A program made the translations under genes and the position numbers. A stretch of DNA of 64,000 bases, from positions 5,386,001 through 5,450,000 of the forward strand of contig NC_073356.2 of the NCBI RefSeq assembly GCF_027580225.2, written 5' to 3'. The notes under the pieces are model-generated. The model did not search any database. It was given only the letters and a program-made list of their open reading frames with translations, and was not told the DNA's origin. Each line of letters begins with the position of its first letter. Position 1 is the first letter of the stretch. Positions 11,765 to 23,027 of this stretch are shown in pieces. Origin of the DNA: Misgurnus anguillicaudatus (lineage: Eukaryota > Chordata > Actinopteri > Cypriniformes > Cobitidae).

Positions 11765-13499
11765 GGGGCGTCATGCACCAATTTTTTTTAAGGGGGCACA
11801 GTGTGCAAAGCTCACAGAAATTTGTGCATACACATACATCAAACTAATTATATTATAGAGCTTTCAGTCTTTTCCATGGCACTTACATTTCTAACATTCT
11901 AAACGCCCCTGCCATAGTGCATAAACCTCCAAAATAAAAGTGTTGACTAACTTTCATATCAAATACTATTCAATCGGATTAATTACATATTGGCATCATA
12001 TTTACATAAACGGCATGTGTTCTATTTACGTTTTGTTTAATGACTTGTTTAATTCTGTCATTAATGCATTTTGCACAACAACTGGCAAAAATTCTTCGTA
12101 CAAGAAGGCTATTCTCAAATAACAAATCTATAACCACATATGTGTACATACTCCACCAACCTGTACAAAATCATACTACAATTGCACGGATGTACACTTA
12201 CTGACAACAATACGGAGCAATTCAAATGAAAAACAACAACAATAGAACAATAGAAATCATGGTTATTTAAAATGCTTTTCAAATAATTCTTAACTAAGTA
12301 CAACTCCAGCAACACATAAACTAAAACAAGATAATATCAAAACATACTATGACATCCCTTCACAAATCTTGTCACGACAACCGCCAAAACCACTAAACAC
12401 ACAATAAAGACTTTTAAATGATGTGATAGAGCACACAACTAAAACACTAAATAAAACTCTTAGTATAACAGAGCTAAATGCAAAAACAAGTCTTACCTTT
12501 TGTCGTCGTGCAGTTTTTATTCCACAAGTGGACATATTCAAAAATGCGCGCAACAATTCCCAGTGGAAGAGAACATATTTATTTATCCACAGAGCAAATC
12601 ATATTACTTCTGGAATATGCAATATGCAAAGCGCGAGTGTGGGGGAGAACCATGAGTTTGTTTAAATGTTAAAACAAAAAAAGGATTTTACTTGCGAAAA
12701 TAAAGATTATAAAAGCAGCAGTCATCATGAGACCTCCTGCAGCGCGAAACCCACTATAGATTGTGTTCGACTTCAAGCTGCGCTGCAAGAACGACAGACT
12801 GATGACGTCAAAGTACCGCGAGGGTGAGTCGAGGAATCATCGGAAGAGTTTGATTTCAAACCGCTTTCGCGGCATGTTGATGTCATCCGCTTGTCAGTTC
12901 CAGTGTTATGGCATGAAGTCGAACACACGTGTAAATTATCCTTATTAGTGATGTACCAATGTTTAGATATGTTCTACTGAAAATATTTTAAATTATCTTT
13001 AATGAGCATCATTATAGCCTGTTGATTTCTGGTGTTTTGTCTGAATGCTAGGGTATAGCAACTGCCATACGCAAACGCCACCCCTGCTACTAATATAAGG
13101 TCGAGACAGTCACATTTTAAACCATACACATTTCTACACAGAGGAGGTTAACTACACATTACGGTACTGGGGATTTGGAAATGTTGTGAGCGTGTCTTAC
13201 ACGTTTTAATTCCTAAGATAGACAAATGCAGCCAGCAGCAACAGCTAAGCTCGTGAGCGAGCGCAGACGTCTGCGCCGACTGCAGCGCCTGCCGCCAGAA
13301 TAAAGTAATGTACACGATCAAAACACTATCAAAACTCTGAAAAGTGACACGGATGCAGCACAAAATTTACAATTTGGGCATTTTAAACAGATTAAAAGAT
13401 TAATGGACGTTTTTAATTTTGAAGTTGCTTGCAAAATCCATTTGGTTCAAAAATCCGAGGGGGCACCTGCCCCCTCAGTTTCAATGGGCATGACGCCTC
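11765..13499. mobile_element. Non-autonomous element with GGGGCGTCATGC-type inverted ends
   Basis: The left end GGGGCGTCATGC is matched by the inverted right end GCATGACGCCTC with one mismatch, and GGGGGCAC occurs just inside both ends. TGTGCTCCACCA flanks the element on both sides, suggesting a target duplication of up to 12 bp. No convincing transposase ORF lies in the 1.7-kb interior. A smaller foldback MITE (12763-12926) is nested inside. The superfamily is not clear; an imprecise boundary could make the true duplication shorter. Confidence 0.55.
12763..12926. mobile_element. Short foldback MITE, GTGTTCGACTTC ends
   Basis: GTGTTCGACTTC at the left is the inverted complement of GAAGTCGAACAC at the right. 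The inner arms also pair (GATGACGTCAAAGTACCGCGAG against TTTCGCGGCATGTTGATGTCATC). A relative lies at 37377-37538. Confidence 0.65.
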
Positions 13500-13669
13500 T
13501 GTGCTCCACCACTTCTCATGGCAAACCGAGTTGGCTAGCTGGATATCATGTAAGTCCTGAGTTTTATTTTTTCACTGTTTGCTGTTTTAAAAGCTAAATG
13601 CATTGTAGACTGCACAAAATTTTGTGGCGCGTTTGAGCTGGTGTTGCGTGGACATAATGAGAGCGAGAG

Positions 13670-13796
<127 letters not shown>

Positions 13797-13974
13797 GGTA
13801 TATTCCGTGACTTGTAAACTTGTTGTTGTTAGTTTTGTTGTTGTAGAGTTTAAAAAAGCACCCATGACAAAACCACTGTTTTTAAGGGAACTTCACGAAG
13901 CGTGCCGATTGAGCTGATGGAATGTATGTACTTAGTCTGTTGTGAGGGGAAAAAATGTGCATGTGCTATTGCTA

Positions 13975-14461
13975 TTAACTCTTTCACCGCCATTGATATC
14001 TCGTCAATTAAGAGAAAACGCTTCCCCGCCAATGACGAGATTTTCCGTCTTTCCGCAATACCACTATTATCCACCAGGTGGATACTTCCACAACTTTTTA
14101 AACCCGGAAGTATTGCCCTATGGCAAGCGGCTGCATGTCTGTGTCTGTTTTAAAGATTGCTCTGAATGGGATCTCTATGAAAAGTCCGTCACTAAAATTG
14201 AATTATCTCTGCTTTTTGCTCAAAATGTGGTGTTTTTGCCGAAACCTACCCATATTCAAAAGCTGATTACAAAAGAACCACTGAAGGTAGGATGAAACGT
14301 TTTTTTGTGTATTGGTATTGTGTATTGGTATTGGTATATTGTATGTTTATATATTTAAAGAAGAACATTTTCTGGAAGGCATTAAACTTTGGTGAAAATC
14401 ATGAAAAACGCTGGGGTTGGCTGGCAACTTTTTTAAAAAACGCTGGCGGTGAAAGAGTTAA
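13975..14461 (+). mobile_element. TTAA-flanked MITE, copy B
   Basis: Begins TTAACTCTTTCACCGCCA and ends GGCGGTGAAAGAGTTAA. It is the inverted relative of 9497-9999; the two share long stretches such as GATCTCTATGAAAAGTCCGTC. Its ends are better preserved than those of copy A. Confidence 0.85.
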
Positions 14462-15953
14462 AGCAAAAAGAAACGTACGAGCCTGTGATTAGGCAACTTT
14501 AGTCTCTGTTTTTGTGTGTGTTCAGTCGCGTTAAACGAAAAGTCTTTGACAGAGAAAATATTAAGCAAGATTAAGAAAAATCTGAACGCCATTTCGGCAG
14601 ATTGCCCATACAACTTAACTTGAGAATGTAATTCATAGGCATGTCCAGTTGGTGGCAGTGTGTTGTGTCACAAGGTGACTATGGTAGGGCGGAACCAAAA
14701 GCGGCAGATATTGGTTCCGCCTGAAGATGGTTTCCGCCCAGGCAGCATTTGACGACATACTCTTTCTTCCTGGTTGTCTGGGGCAACACAATCGGGGCTT
14801 ACAAGGAACAGGTGTGCGGATTCGAAAGTGGCAGTTGTGATTGGAGGAAGAATAAAGAGGAGACAGATAAATAGGCCCATAGAAGCATAGTATGGGCGCG
14901 GTTGACTGGAGAGTTGATTTTCAGGGCAAGCTCCGCTCCGCCAAGGGCGGATCCTTAGAAGGCGCCGTTGATCTGGGGATCGCTAAAGAGAGCGGAAAGA
15001 AGACGGCTGGAGCCGAAAGGAGTGGAGGTCGCTTTGTTAAAGGAGCACCACAGAAGAGGACACGAGGACCAGTGGTTCGTTTTGCCCATCGGGCTTGTTG
15101 TGTTGGCTGAGCTCATCGTTGTGGTGGTGAAGTGGATACTGGTGTTGTTATGATATGCAGACGGAGGATTGAATGAACTGTGAGTGGAAACGGAAGAAGA
15201 GAAGAAATCGTTGGCTGAGTATATTGAAAGTGATTAGTATTGTGAAAGTATTGACATGCATATCCTCACTTAAATCATTGGCTAATCCCGACTGGATTAT
15301 ATGCAGTTCTCTGCGTGAATACCACGGAGCCCAAGAGAGAGAGAGTGATCACTTACCGTGAGTACCAGAGATTTACAGTGGGATATATTTATTGAGAACC
15401 TGTTGTTTCATGTGTGTGTGAGCCCCCAGTGAACGAAGATAGCGGCCCCGTCACGGAGCAGAGTGGTGGGCGATTCGGCAGTGCAACATTTCCAGGAAAA
15501 GGACCATTGCAATAGCGATCTTCTATCTCAGCCTTCGATTACAACGCCCCGCTGGCCCACGGCCCACTCCGGGAAGATCTTGGCCTGACCTTAATAATTA
15601 TCACTAAAGTGTGTCGTGGGTGAGTCGTGACTTTGCTGAATGTGTACACTTGATGCTGTGCAGTGTTGTGCTGTGTATTTGTTGTCAAGAGCCATTACAG
15701 TGAGTGGCCATGAGAGTAGACGCCGTGCGGTGGGCGAAGTGCTATTTATACATCTGCTGTGCAGTGGTTTGGTGTAGAGACGGGTGTGGCATCAAGAGCC
15801 CCTGTCGTGAGTCGGTGCAGTTGGTGGTGGATTATACGGAAGGCCCAGACCCTGGTGTGAGTAGACATTCGAATGCTGATGTGTATAAGAAGGAAAGCAC
15901 AGTGTGTGTTGTTACGGCTCTTGCCGTGTGTGGTGTTTTTCTTGTCTTGTGTT
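14462..15953. other. Unassigned region, GT-rich
   Basis: No ORF above about 94 codons that looks real. The stretch 14880-15960 is GC- and GTG-rich with repeated phrases (GAGAGAGTG, GTGTGTGAGCCCCCAGTGAACG, CATTACAGTGAGTGGCC). This composition resembles the 5' UTR of some fish retrotransposons, but I find no ORF after it, only the Harbinger end. Left unassigned. Confidence 0.3.
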
Positions 15954-16210
15954 TTAGGCCCTGTTTACACGTACATGGTTATTTTTAAAAACTGAGAGAT
16001 TTACCTTCGTTTGTGCCCCTCGTTTACACGCAAATGGAGAACTCACCTCTGAAACCGATTGTTTCTAAAAACTCTGGCCAGAGTGGAGATCCTGAAAATC
16101 TTCGGTTGCATATAAACTGAGACAAACGGATGTTTAAGCAGGCAACGTCACAGAGTATGCGCCAAAGCTTCAGCCTACGTCAAACGTGCGACCCTTGTTT
16201 ACGTGTGATC

Positions 16211-17462
16211 ATGGAGAGCAGAGTAGCAGTTCCATTTATGTTGGTGCAAAGTCTTTTAGTGTGTTTGCATTTGCAAATACAGCTGCTCCATTACGTCGAG
16301 GAGCAGAGACGACTGAGTGCTCGGAGGTCAGCAGTTTTGCAACAACTTCTCCAGCCTCCAACACGCAGAACCAGCCCGCGTCACCGCCAGCGGCGCCGGT
16401 TTTGGGTCCGACTTGGGCGCTCTGCTGTCTGGTGGGAGAACTTCGAAAAGGAAGTTGTTGTCCCGGATGAGTGGCGTGAAAATTTTACGATGTCAAGGTC
16501 ATCGCTGCTGTCACTCTCCGAATTGCTACGTCCCTAAATCGAGGGTGAGATGACCGTCATGCGATCCCCTGTCGGTGTCCTAAAAAAAGTTGCCTGCACT
16601 TTATATTACCTGTCCGATGAGGGTAGACTGCGCAAGACACTTTCGGTCTTTCTCGATCGACCGTGTCAGTAATAGTAAGGCAAGTGTGTAAGGCAATAGC
16701 TGTCCATCTAGGTCCTATGTTCATACAACTGCCCACATCCGAAAATGCTGTGCAGAAACTGGTTCAGAAATTTGAAGAGGTGCATGGTCTCCCTCAATGC
16801 ATAGGTGCTGTGGATGGCACACATGTGGATATAAAGCAGCCATCTGTAAATTCCACAGACTATGTAAATAGAAAAGGGAGGTTCAGCTTGAACGTGCAGG
16901 CTACCTGCGACTACAAGTATTGTTTCATTGATGTGGTAATGAAATGGCCTGGGAGCGTTCATGATGCCCGCATATTTGCAAATTCCACACTCAACAGCCA
17001 TCTGATAGATGGAAAGATCCCACCATGTCCCAAGCAAGTACTTGATGATGAAGATGCCATACCAGTGTACTTACTCGGAGATCCTGCATATCCTCTGCTG
17101 CCATACCTAATGAAAGAGTATGCTAATGGGGGAGCAATGCTCAGGAGCAGTACTTTGGACTGTCTTTGTGCCGTGCACGGATGGTTATTGAGTGCGCGTT
17201 TGGGAGGCTGAAAGGGCGGTTTGGAGCCCTTAGAAGAGCAATGGACATTAACCTTAATGATCTTCCCTTTGTCGTATATGCGTGCTTCGTCCTGCATAAT
17301 TATTGTGAGGCTGCTATGGACACTGTGGATGACACCAGGATTATAGAGGCTATTTAGTATGACCGGGACAACCAACCTGATAATCCACCAACTGTCAGAG
17401 AGGGAATGTCAGCTGAAGGAAAGAGGGTCAGGAGAGTCCTCACACAGTTTCTTGACCCATAA
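16211..17462 (+). pseudogene. PIF/Harbinger (HARBI1-like) DDE transposase, broken
   Basis: The N-terminal part (16211-16537) has RRFWVRLGRSAVWWENF and WRENFTMSRSSLL, as in HARBI1-like transposases. An in-frame stop follows ELLRP, a frameshift occurs near 16640, another near 17145, and a second stop follows IIEAI at about 17355. Catalytic residues survive in the pieces: first Asp in [13 protein letters not shown], the [15 protein letters not shown] block, second Asp in [17 protein letters not shown], and the Glu in [14 protein letters not shown]. The frame ends RRVLTQFLDP at about 17460. HARBI1-type transposases need a Myb-like partner for nuclear import and DNA binding; that partner is encoded at 20510-22112. 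With two stops and two frameshifts this copy cannot make a full protein. Confidence 0.9.
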
Positions 17463-17492
17463 AGGGACCTGAAGTGTGTGTGTTCAAGTGAT

Positions 17493-17813
17493 TTAAAGGG
17501 ATAGTTCACCCCAAAATGAAAATTGTGTCATCACTTACTCACCCTCATGTTGTTACAAAGCTGTATAAATGTATTTGTTTGGATGAATACAAATGAAGAT
17601 ATTTTGATAGTTTGGTAATCAAACCATTTGTGGACCCCATTTACTAACATAGGATTTTTTTAAGTACTACAGAACTGATTGGGGTCAATGAACAATTTGG
17701 TTTGCGTTTACTTTGTGTTCATCAGAACAAAGACATTTATACAGGTTTGTAACAACATGACAGTTAGTAAATTATGACAGAATTTTCATTGTTTTGGTGA
17801 ACTATTCCTTTAA
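17493..17813. mobile_element. Cyprinid-type MITE, TTAAAGGGATAGTTCACC ends
   Basis: Starts TTAAAGGGATAGTTCACC and ends GGTGAACTATTCCTTTAA, near-perfect inverted ends, with the familiar interior CAAAATGAAAATTGTGTCATC. I recognise it as an abundant teleost MITE; the family name is not certain. It lies 31 bp after the Harbinger transposase stop. Confidence 0.85.
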
Positions 17814-18828
17814 CACACGTTAAAATTAAATGTTTAAGTACAGGCTCCTTTTTATGTTTCAGCATTTTTCATTTCAATTTCATTCTTTGTATTTGCTACT
17901 CAGTTTTGTGGCCCAGGTTTACAGTAACAAATGGACAGTGGTGTTACAGTTGCCCCAGTAAACCTCACTATGTGAATCTTATAAAATTACACACACAAGT
18001 CTGAATGCCTTTCAACCAGTTTAATTTTGATCACACACAAGAATTGTTTGTCAATACAGCATTAAAGAGAACAAACACTGTTCAAATAAAATGCCTCTGT
18101 TCTGCCTACTGCTTCTAACTGACATAAATTAAAAAACAATAAATTAAACAGCATTCAGTGTCATTTCCAAGAGGCTTTAAGACAGTGCCGGCCTGAGCCT
18201 CTTCGGGGCCCTAAGCAGAATGTGTTTGGGGGCCCCCCTCCCACCACGCGGACACAAATGTCATGCTCTAATGTTACATTATAAATGAATACAGTGAGGT
18301 TAAATAATGAAAAAAATCTATACTTAAATAAAATACTTTATTCTTCAATGTGTCATGTCATATTAACAGGCTATGGAATGTTAACATTGGCCAACAAGAA
18401 AAACCTCATCTGCTGCATCATCAGCTGTGGAGGCACTGACACTTGATGAAACATCAGGGGCGGGTAGAGTTGGTTGTGCTCCAAAGTACTTCAACAGTGT
18501 TCCTGAAAAAAAATAGCGTTGGATAAGTGCATAGTTGATCGAGCAGAATGAGTTTATTTCGCTAATGTTTCATTACTTACACAACAAGCAATAAATAAAT
18601 AAATATGAGGATAGCACTGTTACATCACTACCCACCATATAAATAAGATTGAAGTCTATTTTCATCACAAAAATCTCCCTACCCAACATGGTATTGGTAT
18701 ATATTCTCATAAAGTCCAATACCATCTCTTACCAAAGATCTTAGACAGAGAGCGCATGTGCTTTGCCTATGAAGCTGGAACATTACCGATGTTGGAACGT
18801 TCACTTCAACACATACAGCAATGCTAGC

Positions 18829-19735
18829 TAGGGGTGTGATGGATCACAAAACTCACGGTTCGGATCACATTATGGTTTTTGAGGCACAGATCTGATAATT
18901 TTTCGGATCAGCAGAATAAGGGGTTGGAAAAACTAATAAAAAATGAGGAAATTACTTACAAACATTTATAAAAAGAACAAAGTTGCACATTAAGTAAGGG
19001 CTAATTTTAGCATTAGGTACAGAAATCAAATCAAATGAATCATAACACTTTATTGTATGAATTAAATATAATTCTTTTTTTTTTAGAGCTACAGAAGTGA
19101 TTTTCTCTTTGTCTTGGAAGGTTTGATTAACATTAATGACACAGACTTAAGTAGGTTAATTAAGGTTGCTGTCTCTTTAAGAGAAGCACGGACCTGGTTT
19201 CTGCCTAATCTATACATAAACCGTCCAAAGACATAAACAAATGTTTTTATTGGAAAAGAGTACTGTGGAGATCATTTTGTTTGTATGTGCCCTGTCAAGA
19301 ACAGAAAGATTTTATGTTCGTCTCTCCATGTGTGCGTGCCCTACTAAGTGCACTTATACGCGGCGCGCTCACACAGACGGAAATACAGACGGCGGAGCAT
19401 AAAGTTGTTTTCAGTGCTCTATTCCTCAAATATATGTTAATGGACTACAGTATGACACAAAATAGCGTAACTCTCTCTAAAGTTTAAACATCAAGTGTTA
19501 GTGTTCTGATCTCTGAAGGGAGCTGGGCTGGACAATTTAAACCGCATGGGCATGCAGAATACTGCTCACTTTAGCGCCTTTTTGCGGGATAAATTGTTTA
19601 AAATCACTTTAAATCTTAACTTTTGCAAGCCTTTGAAACACGTGCAAATGATAAACTTTCACTATTTAAGCGCATACGAGCCGAACCGTGGGTCGATCAC
19701 GGTCACGGATTAACGTCGATCTGTCACATCACTAA
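18829..19735. mobile_element. TAGGGGTGTGATGGATC-type repeat inside the hAT element
   Basis: The left end TAGGGGTGTGATGGATCAC and the inverted right end TTAGTGATGTGACAGATCG are similar, and ACGGTTCGG occurs near both ends in opposite orientation. Target duplication not found, so boundaries are approximate. Confidence 0.5.
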
Positions 19736-19760
19736 CACAAATTAAACATACTGTATATAA

Positions 19761-19994
19761 TCATGCAAACATACCTTTATCTTGCTCTTTTTTCTCATCC
19801 TCGGTCCTTTTCTTTGTTCTCTTTTCGGCCCCAGAGGTATATATCCTTTTTTGTGACATGTCAAATGGCTCATCATTGTTTACAGTGAGTGACGACGTAG
19901 TGCACTTGCGCGCCGACGCGCAGGTGGCGCAGGTGTCTATGTTGCGCCTGACTAAAACGCTAGCACTGCAGACACATAGTTGTCTGCAAATCAA
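19761..19994 (-). pseudogene. hAT transposase N-terminal exon remnant
   Basis: The last third of this frame reads MSQKRIYTSGAEKRTKKR followed by an acidic/basic stretch, typical of the start of a hAT-type transposase related to zinc-finger MYM/DUF4371 proteins. The true start is probably this internal Met near 19860. The rest of the protein is missing. Confidence 0.5.
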
Positions 19995-20509
19995 AATTTT
20001 CTTGTCTTTAATTATTCATTTATAAATTCGTATTCATTCATTTATCCATTTATATTACCTGTTTAAGTTATTTAATTGTATAAAACATTTTTTTAAAAAC
20101 GATTGGGGCGGGGGCCCCCTGGTGGCCAGCGGGGCCCTAAGCAGCCGCTTGGTTCGCTTATGCCTCGGGCCGGCCCTGCTTTAAGATGTGTGTTACATAG
20201 CACATTACAATAAACAAATGGTATAACTGTTCAAAAATAGGGCATAGGAACAGTGTTCAGATGAACTCAATTCGTAATTCAACTGACCTCAATGGTAAAA
20301 AAAACCATTCTGAAGGTACACTAAACAACAAAAGTGCAATTTTTGTAAACTGTTTTTGCAGCTGCCAAAACATCAGACAAGCCTTTATATTTTCCCTTTA
20401 AAGTGCAATTTGTGTAAAGTATTATTGCAAATGCTGAAACATAACCTATTATACTTGCTTTTTTACTATCAAAAAGTAGCCGTAGCCAGCAGAATCAACA
20501 GTAATATTT

Positions 20510-21320
20510 TCAATCTTTCTTGAAAAGTGCGTGGGTGTACGAGAAATCCCCTGGGCCTTCAACAGGTATGTAGGACAAATCTGCAGTGTTAGTTGTAATG
20601 GGCATTATGTTGTGTGTGTGGTGGTGTGTTCTATTGCCTGATGAGTTTTGTGGGAATACCTGATGTATTTGATTTGGCAGATATGAGTGTTGTGATGGCA
20701 CATGAACTTGCTGGGCTAGTGTTGTGGTGTAGTGTGGTGGTGCTGCCTGTGCTACTGGTGGTGTATGGAGTGTTTCCAGCAGAAAAGAAAATCCATCAGC
20801 AATTGAGGTTGTAAGTCTATCCAGTGTAGTGGAAACTTTAGAGAAGTTGTCAGCAGCTCTTTTTTCTGAGGCCTCAATGATGTTAAGGAGTTGTCTTTTA
20901 ATACGCTGGTCTTCTTCAACAGCATGTTGTTGCAGAGCCTCTGCTGAAAGCCTTTTATTCAGACGCTCCTGACGGTGTCCTCTTAGTTTGGCCTGTACAG
21001 AGTAGATCAGAAAAATGAATTTTCCTGAAAAAAAAAACAGTGTTCCAAACATTGCTTTTCCATTCTACTGTAGTATTCACTTAAAAAAAAAAACGTGTTA
21101 GCAATTTCCATAACAGTAGCAGCAATTAATAGTAGGGGTTTAGCAATAGGACAAGGAGCTGAAGAGTTTCTCTAGCATGTTTCCTGTGGTGGCATGGCAA
21201 TGATAGAGTTCTAAATTCTAGCTTTCATTAACATTTACCTCTGCTAGGGCAAAGATAACATATGCTACAATATGGGGTCTCTATCACTCAGCCCCTCTCT
21301 CTTACATACAGACACACACC

Positions 21321-21395
<75 letters not shown>

Positions 21396-22112
21396 TTCAA
21401 TAATGTTTGTAGGTTTGCATAATAAATTATGTTCTAACAACAAAACATTTCAAAAGCCTTTGTAACAAATTAATGTACAATTAAGTGTAGGACACAGTGA
21501 CACAAATTTAGATGTGTCCGTCTGATAAGGTCAGACATAACGTTACAGGTAAAGTTACTACCGACAATTGTATACATTACTTACATTTAGAAGATCTCTC
21601 CTCTCCTTCACTGGTTGTACTGGTGGTGCTACGCTGCCATCATCAGCATGTCCTTCAACTTCTACGCTGGAATCAATGACATCCAATGTTGACGATCCTT
21701 GACGCGACGCTTCGGACGAGGGCTCCAGGTCATTAGTTTCGACACCGGTGGGCAAAGTGGTGGTGGCCGGCGAACCACCCCATACCTGCTCACACATCTC
21801 AAAATACAGGAGGACTACTCTTCCATGCCCAGACCTACGGCCTGTGTCCACAGCACCTCTATATTTCGCCCGAACTGCCTTAAGCTTGGTTGTGAGGACG
21901 GCGCGGGTAATGTCCTTCTTTTGGTGAGGAAAATCTTCGGAAGATGCGTTGGGGTACTGCTCTAAAAAGAGGGTTAGTATGTCGGCATATTTACTTTGGC
22001 ACGTCTCCCAGTCGATGTTCTCCTGTAATTTTGTGGTTTTATAATCTAAAGTAACATTAAATAGGAGCTCTACTTCCTGGTCAGTCCACACGAATGATGA
22101 TCCTCGCGCCAT
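20510..22112 (-). CDS. Harbinger Myb/SANT-like DNA-binding protein, two exons
   Basis: Exon 1 is 22112 down to 21595 and ends at a GTAAGT donor after ERRDLLN. Exon 2 begins after a CTGTACAG acceptor at 20993 and ends with the stop at 20510. Exon 1 starts with a Myb/SANT-like trihelix region (FVWTDQEVELLFNVTLDYK, then DWETCQSKYADI and LTTKLKAVRAKYRGAVDTGR) and GRVVLLYFEMCEQVWGGSPA, which is highly characteristic of the Harbinger Myb-like accessory protein. Exon 2 encodes a basic, probably coiled-coil C terminus (RGHRQERLNKRLSAEALQQH). The family binds subterminal DNA and helps bring the transposase to the nucleus. Both exons are open, so this gene could still be functional and act in trans although the partner transposase here is dead. 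A CA microsatellite lies in its intron. Confidence 0.75.
21322..21394. repeat. (CA)n microsatellite
   Basis: About 36 CA dinucleotides, in the intron of the Myb-like gene. Confidence 0.95.
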
Positions 22113-22335
22113 CCTTGTTGAAAAGAGGAAGAGGAAGTGATTCAGTGCTGTTTTCGTGATTCTGATTGGCTTACGTGGGCTTGAGCTTCTCGTTACACCG
22201 CCACCTACATGTTTGGTATGCTCTTAACGGCAAATATACACGAGTACGTGTAAATGAACACTTTTCTGAAAACTGACATGTGTGCACGAATTTTTTTTTG
22301 AAACCGGAGAGGTTGAAATGTCCGTTCATGAAAAT

Positions 22336-22704
22336 CCAATTGGGTTCGTTGTGGGTGGCTATATTAAGGAGGCTGGTGGAAATAGCCAAGAGAGCACTTA
22401 CCAGCAGAATCCGCTCCAGCAAACATCTCTCTTTTTCCTTGTTTAGTTTTCTTTATTCTTTTTCGTTATTTGTAAGTTTGATTAGTTGTTATGGGTTAAG
22501 GTTTCAGGTATTTAAATTAGCATTATTATTGGGAGTAATTTGATTATTTTTTTTACTTAAAGACTTAATTTTCAAGGTTAGTTTTTTCTTGTGATGCGTG
22601 TTTCCTTTTTAAATAAATATTTTGCAGTAATTTGGTTTCACGTGTCCTTCCTTTATGGCGTTGCGTTTACCCCTTCCTTATGGTTTGCTTAGGGGTTCGT
22701 AACA
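22336..22704 (+). repeat. 5' LTR (start approximate)
   Basis: Contains a TATA-like GCTATATTAAGG near 22361, a poly(A) signal AATAAA at 22612-22617, and ends GGGGTTCGTAACA immediately before the primer site. The 5' edge is uncertain because the partner LTR is missing and the neighbouring Harbinger tip is lost there. Confidence 0.6.
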
Positions 22705-22709
22705 TAAAA

Positions 22710-22722
22710 TGGGGGCTCGTCC
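22710..22722 (+). promoter_or_regulatory. Retrotransposon primer binding site, tRNA-Pro type
   Basis: TGGGGGCTCGTCC follows the LTR end by about 5 bp. Apart from the TGG that pairs with the CCA tail, it is complementary to the 3' end of the tRNA-Pro genes in the same window (their plus-strand copies read GGGCTCGTCCGGGAT). Confidence 0.8.
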
Positions 22723-23027
22723 TTCCCGAATTTTTTTTCTCCCCTCTTCTAATTTTTTGGAGGGAAACTTATTACAATTGTGCATAACAAATTCCAGAAA
22801 GACAGCGTTAACCTTGAGGACCGTGTCTAGTGCCGGCCTTATCTACGGTTTACTGGTTTGTTGTTTTGTTCATTATTTTAGTTTGTTATTTTTGGAGGTA
22901 ATCCGGGGGGAGGCTTTGCTTCCAAATTGGTACCCTCTGAAGAGTTAGTTAGGATTTATTTAGTAGTTGAATAGGTAGGTTTAGGTCTGGAATTGTTTAC
23001 ACTTTTGTATTTGTGAGTTGTTGAACT

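Larger units (their letters stand above)
18183..20178 (-). mobile_element. hAT element, non-autonomous, nested in Harbinger
   Basis: Left end CAGTGCCGGCCTGAG and inverted right end CAGGGCCGGCCCGAG, flanked by the perfect 8-bp duplication CTTTAAGA (18175-18182 and 20179-20186), which is diagnostic for hAT. On minus it keeps what looks like the first exons of a transposase: MSQKRIYTSGAEKRTKKR (within 19761-19994) and, after an acceptor near 18503, a GTLLKYFGAQP piece. The catalytic hAT domain is absent. A further repeat (18829-19735) sits inside. Confidence 0.85.
15954..22335 (+). mobile_element. PIF/Harbinger transposon (composite, invaded)
   Basis: The left end reads TTA then GGCCCTGTTTACACGTACATGG; TTA fits the 3-bp TWA target of Harbinger elements. 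Inside are a DDE_4-type transposase on plus and a Myb-like gene on minus, the two-gene set usual for this superfamily. The right subterminal region (about 22230-22335) shows partial inverted similarity to the left (ATTTTCATGAACGGACATTT against ATTTTTAAAAACTGAGAGATTT), but the outermost right tip is missing where the LTR element starts. A MITE (17493-17813) and a hAT element (18183-20178) lie between the two genes and lengthen it. Confidence 0.75.

Noticed and set aside
16663..17211. Host HARBI1 gene
   Set aside because: Stops, frameshifts, a Harbinger-type end and a linked Myb-like gene point to a transposon copy.
21262..21465. Thr-His repeat ORF
   Set aside because: Translation of the (CA)n microsatellite in an intron.
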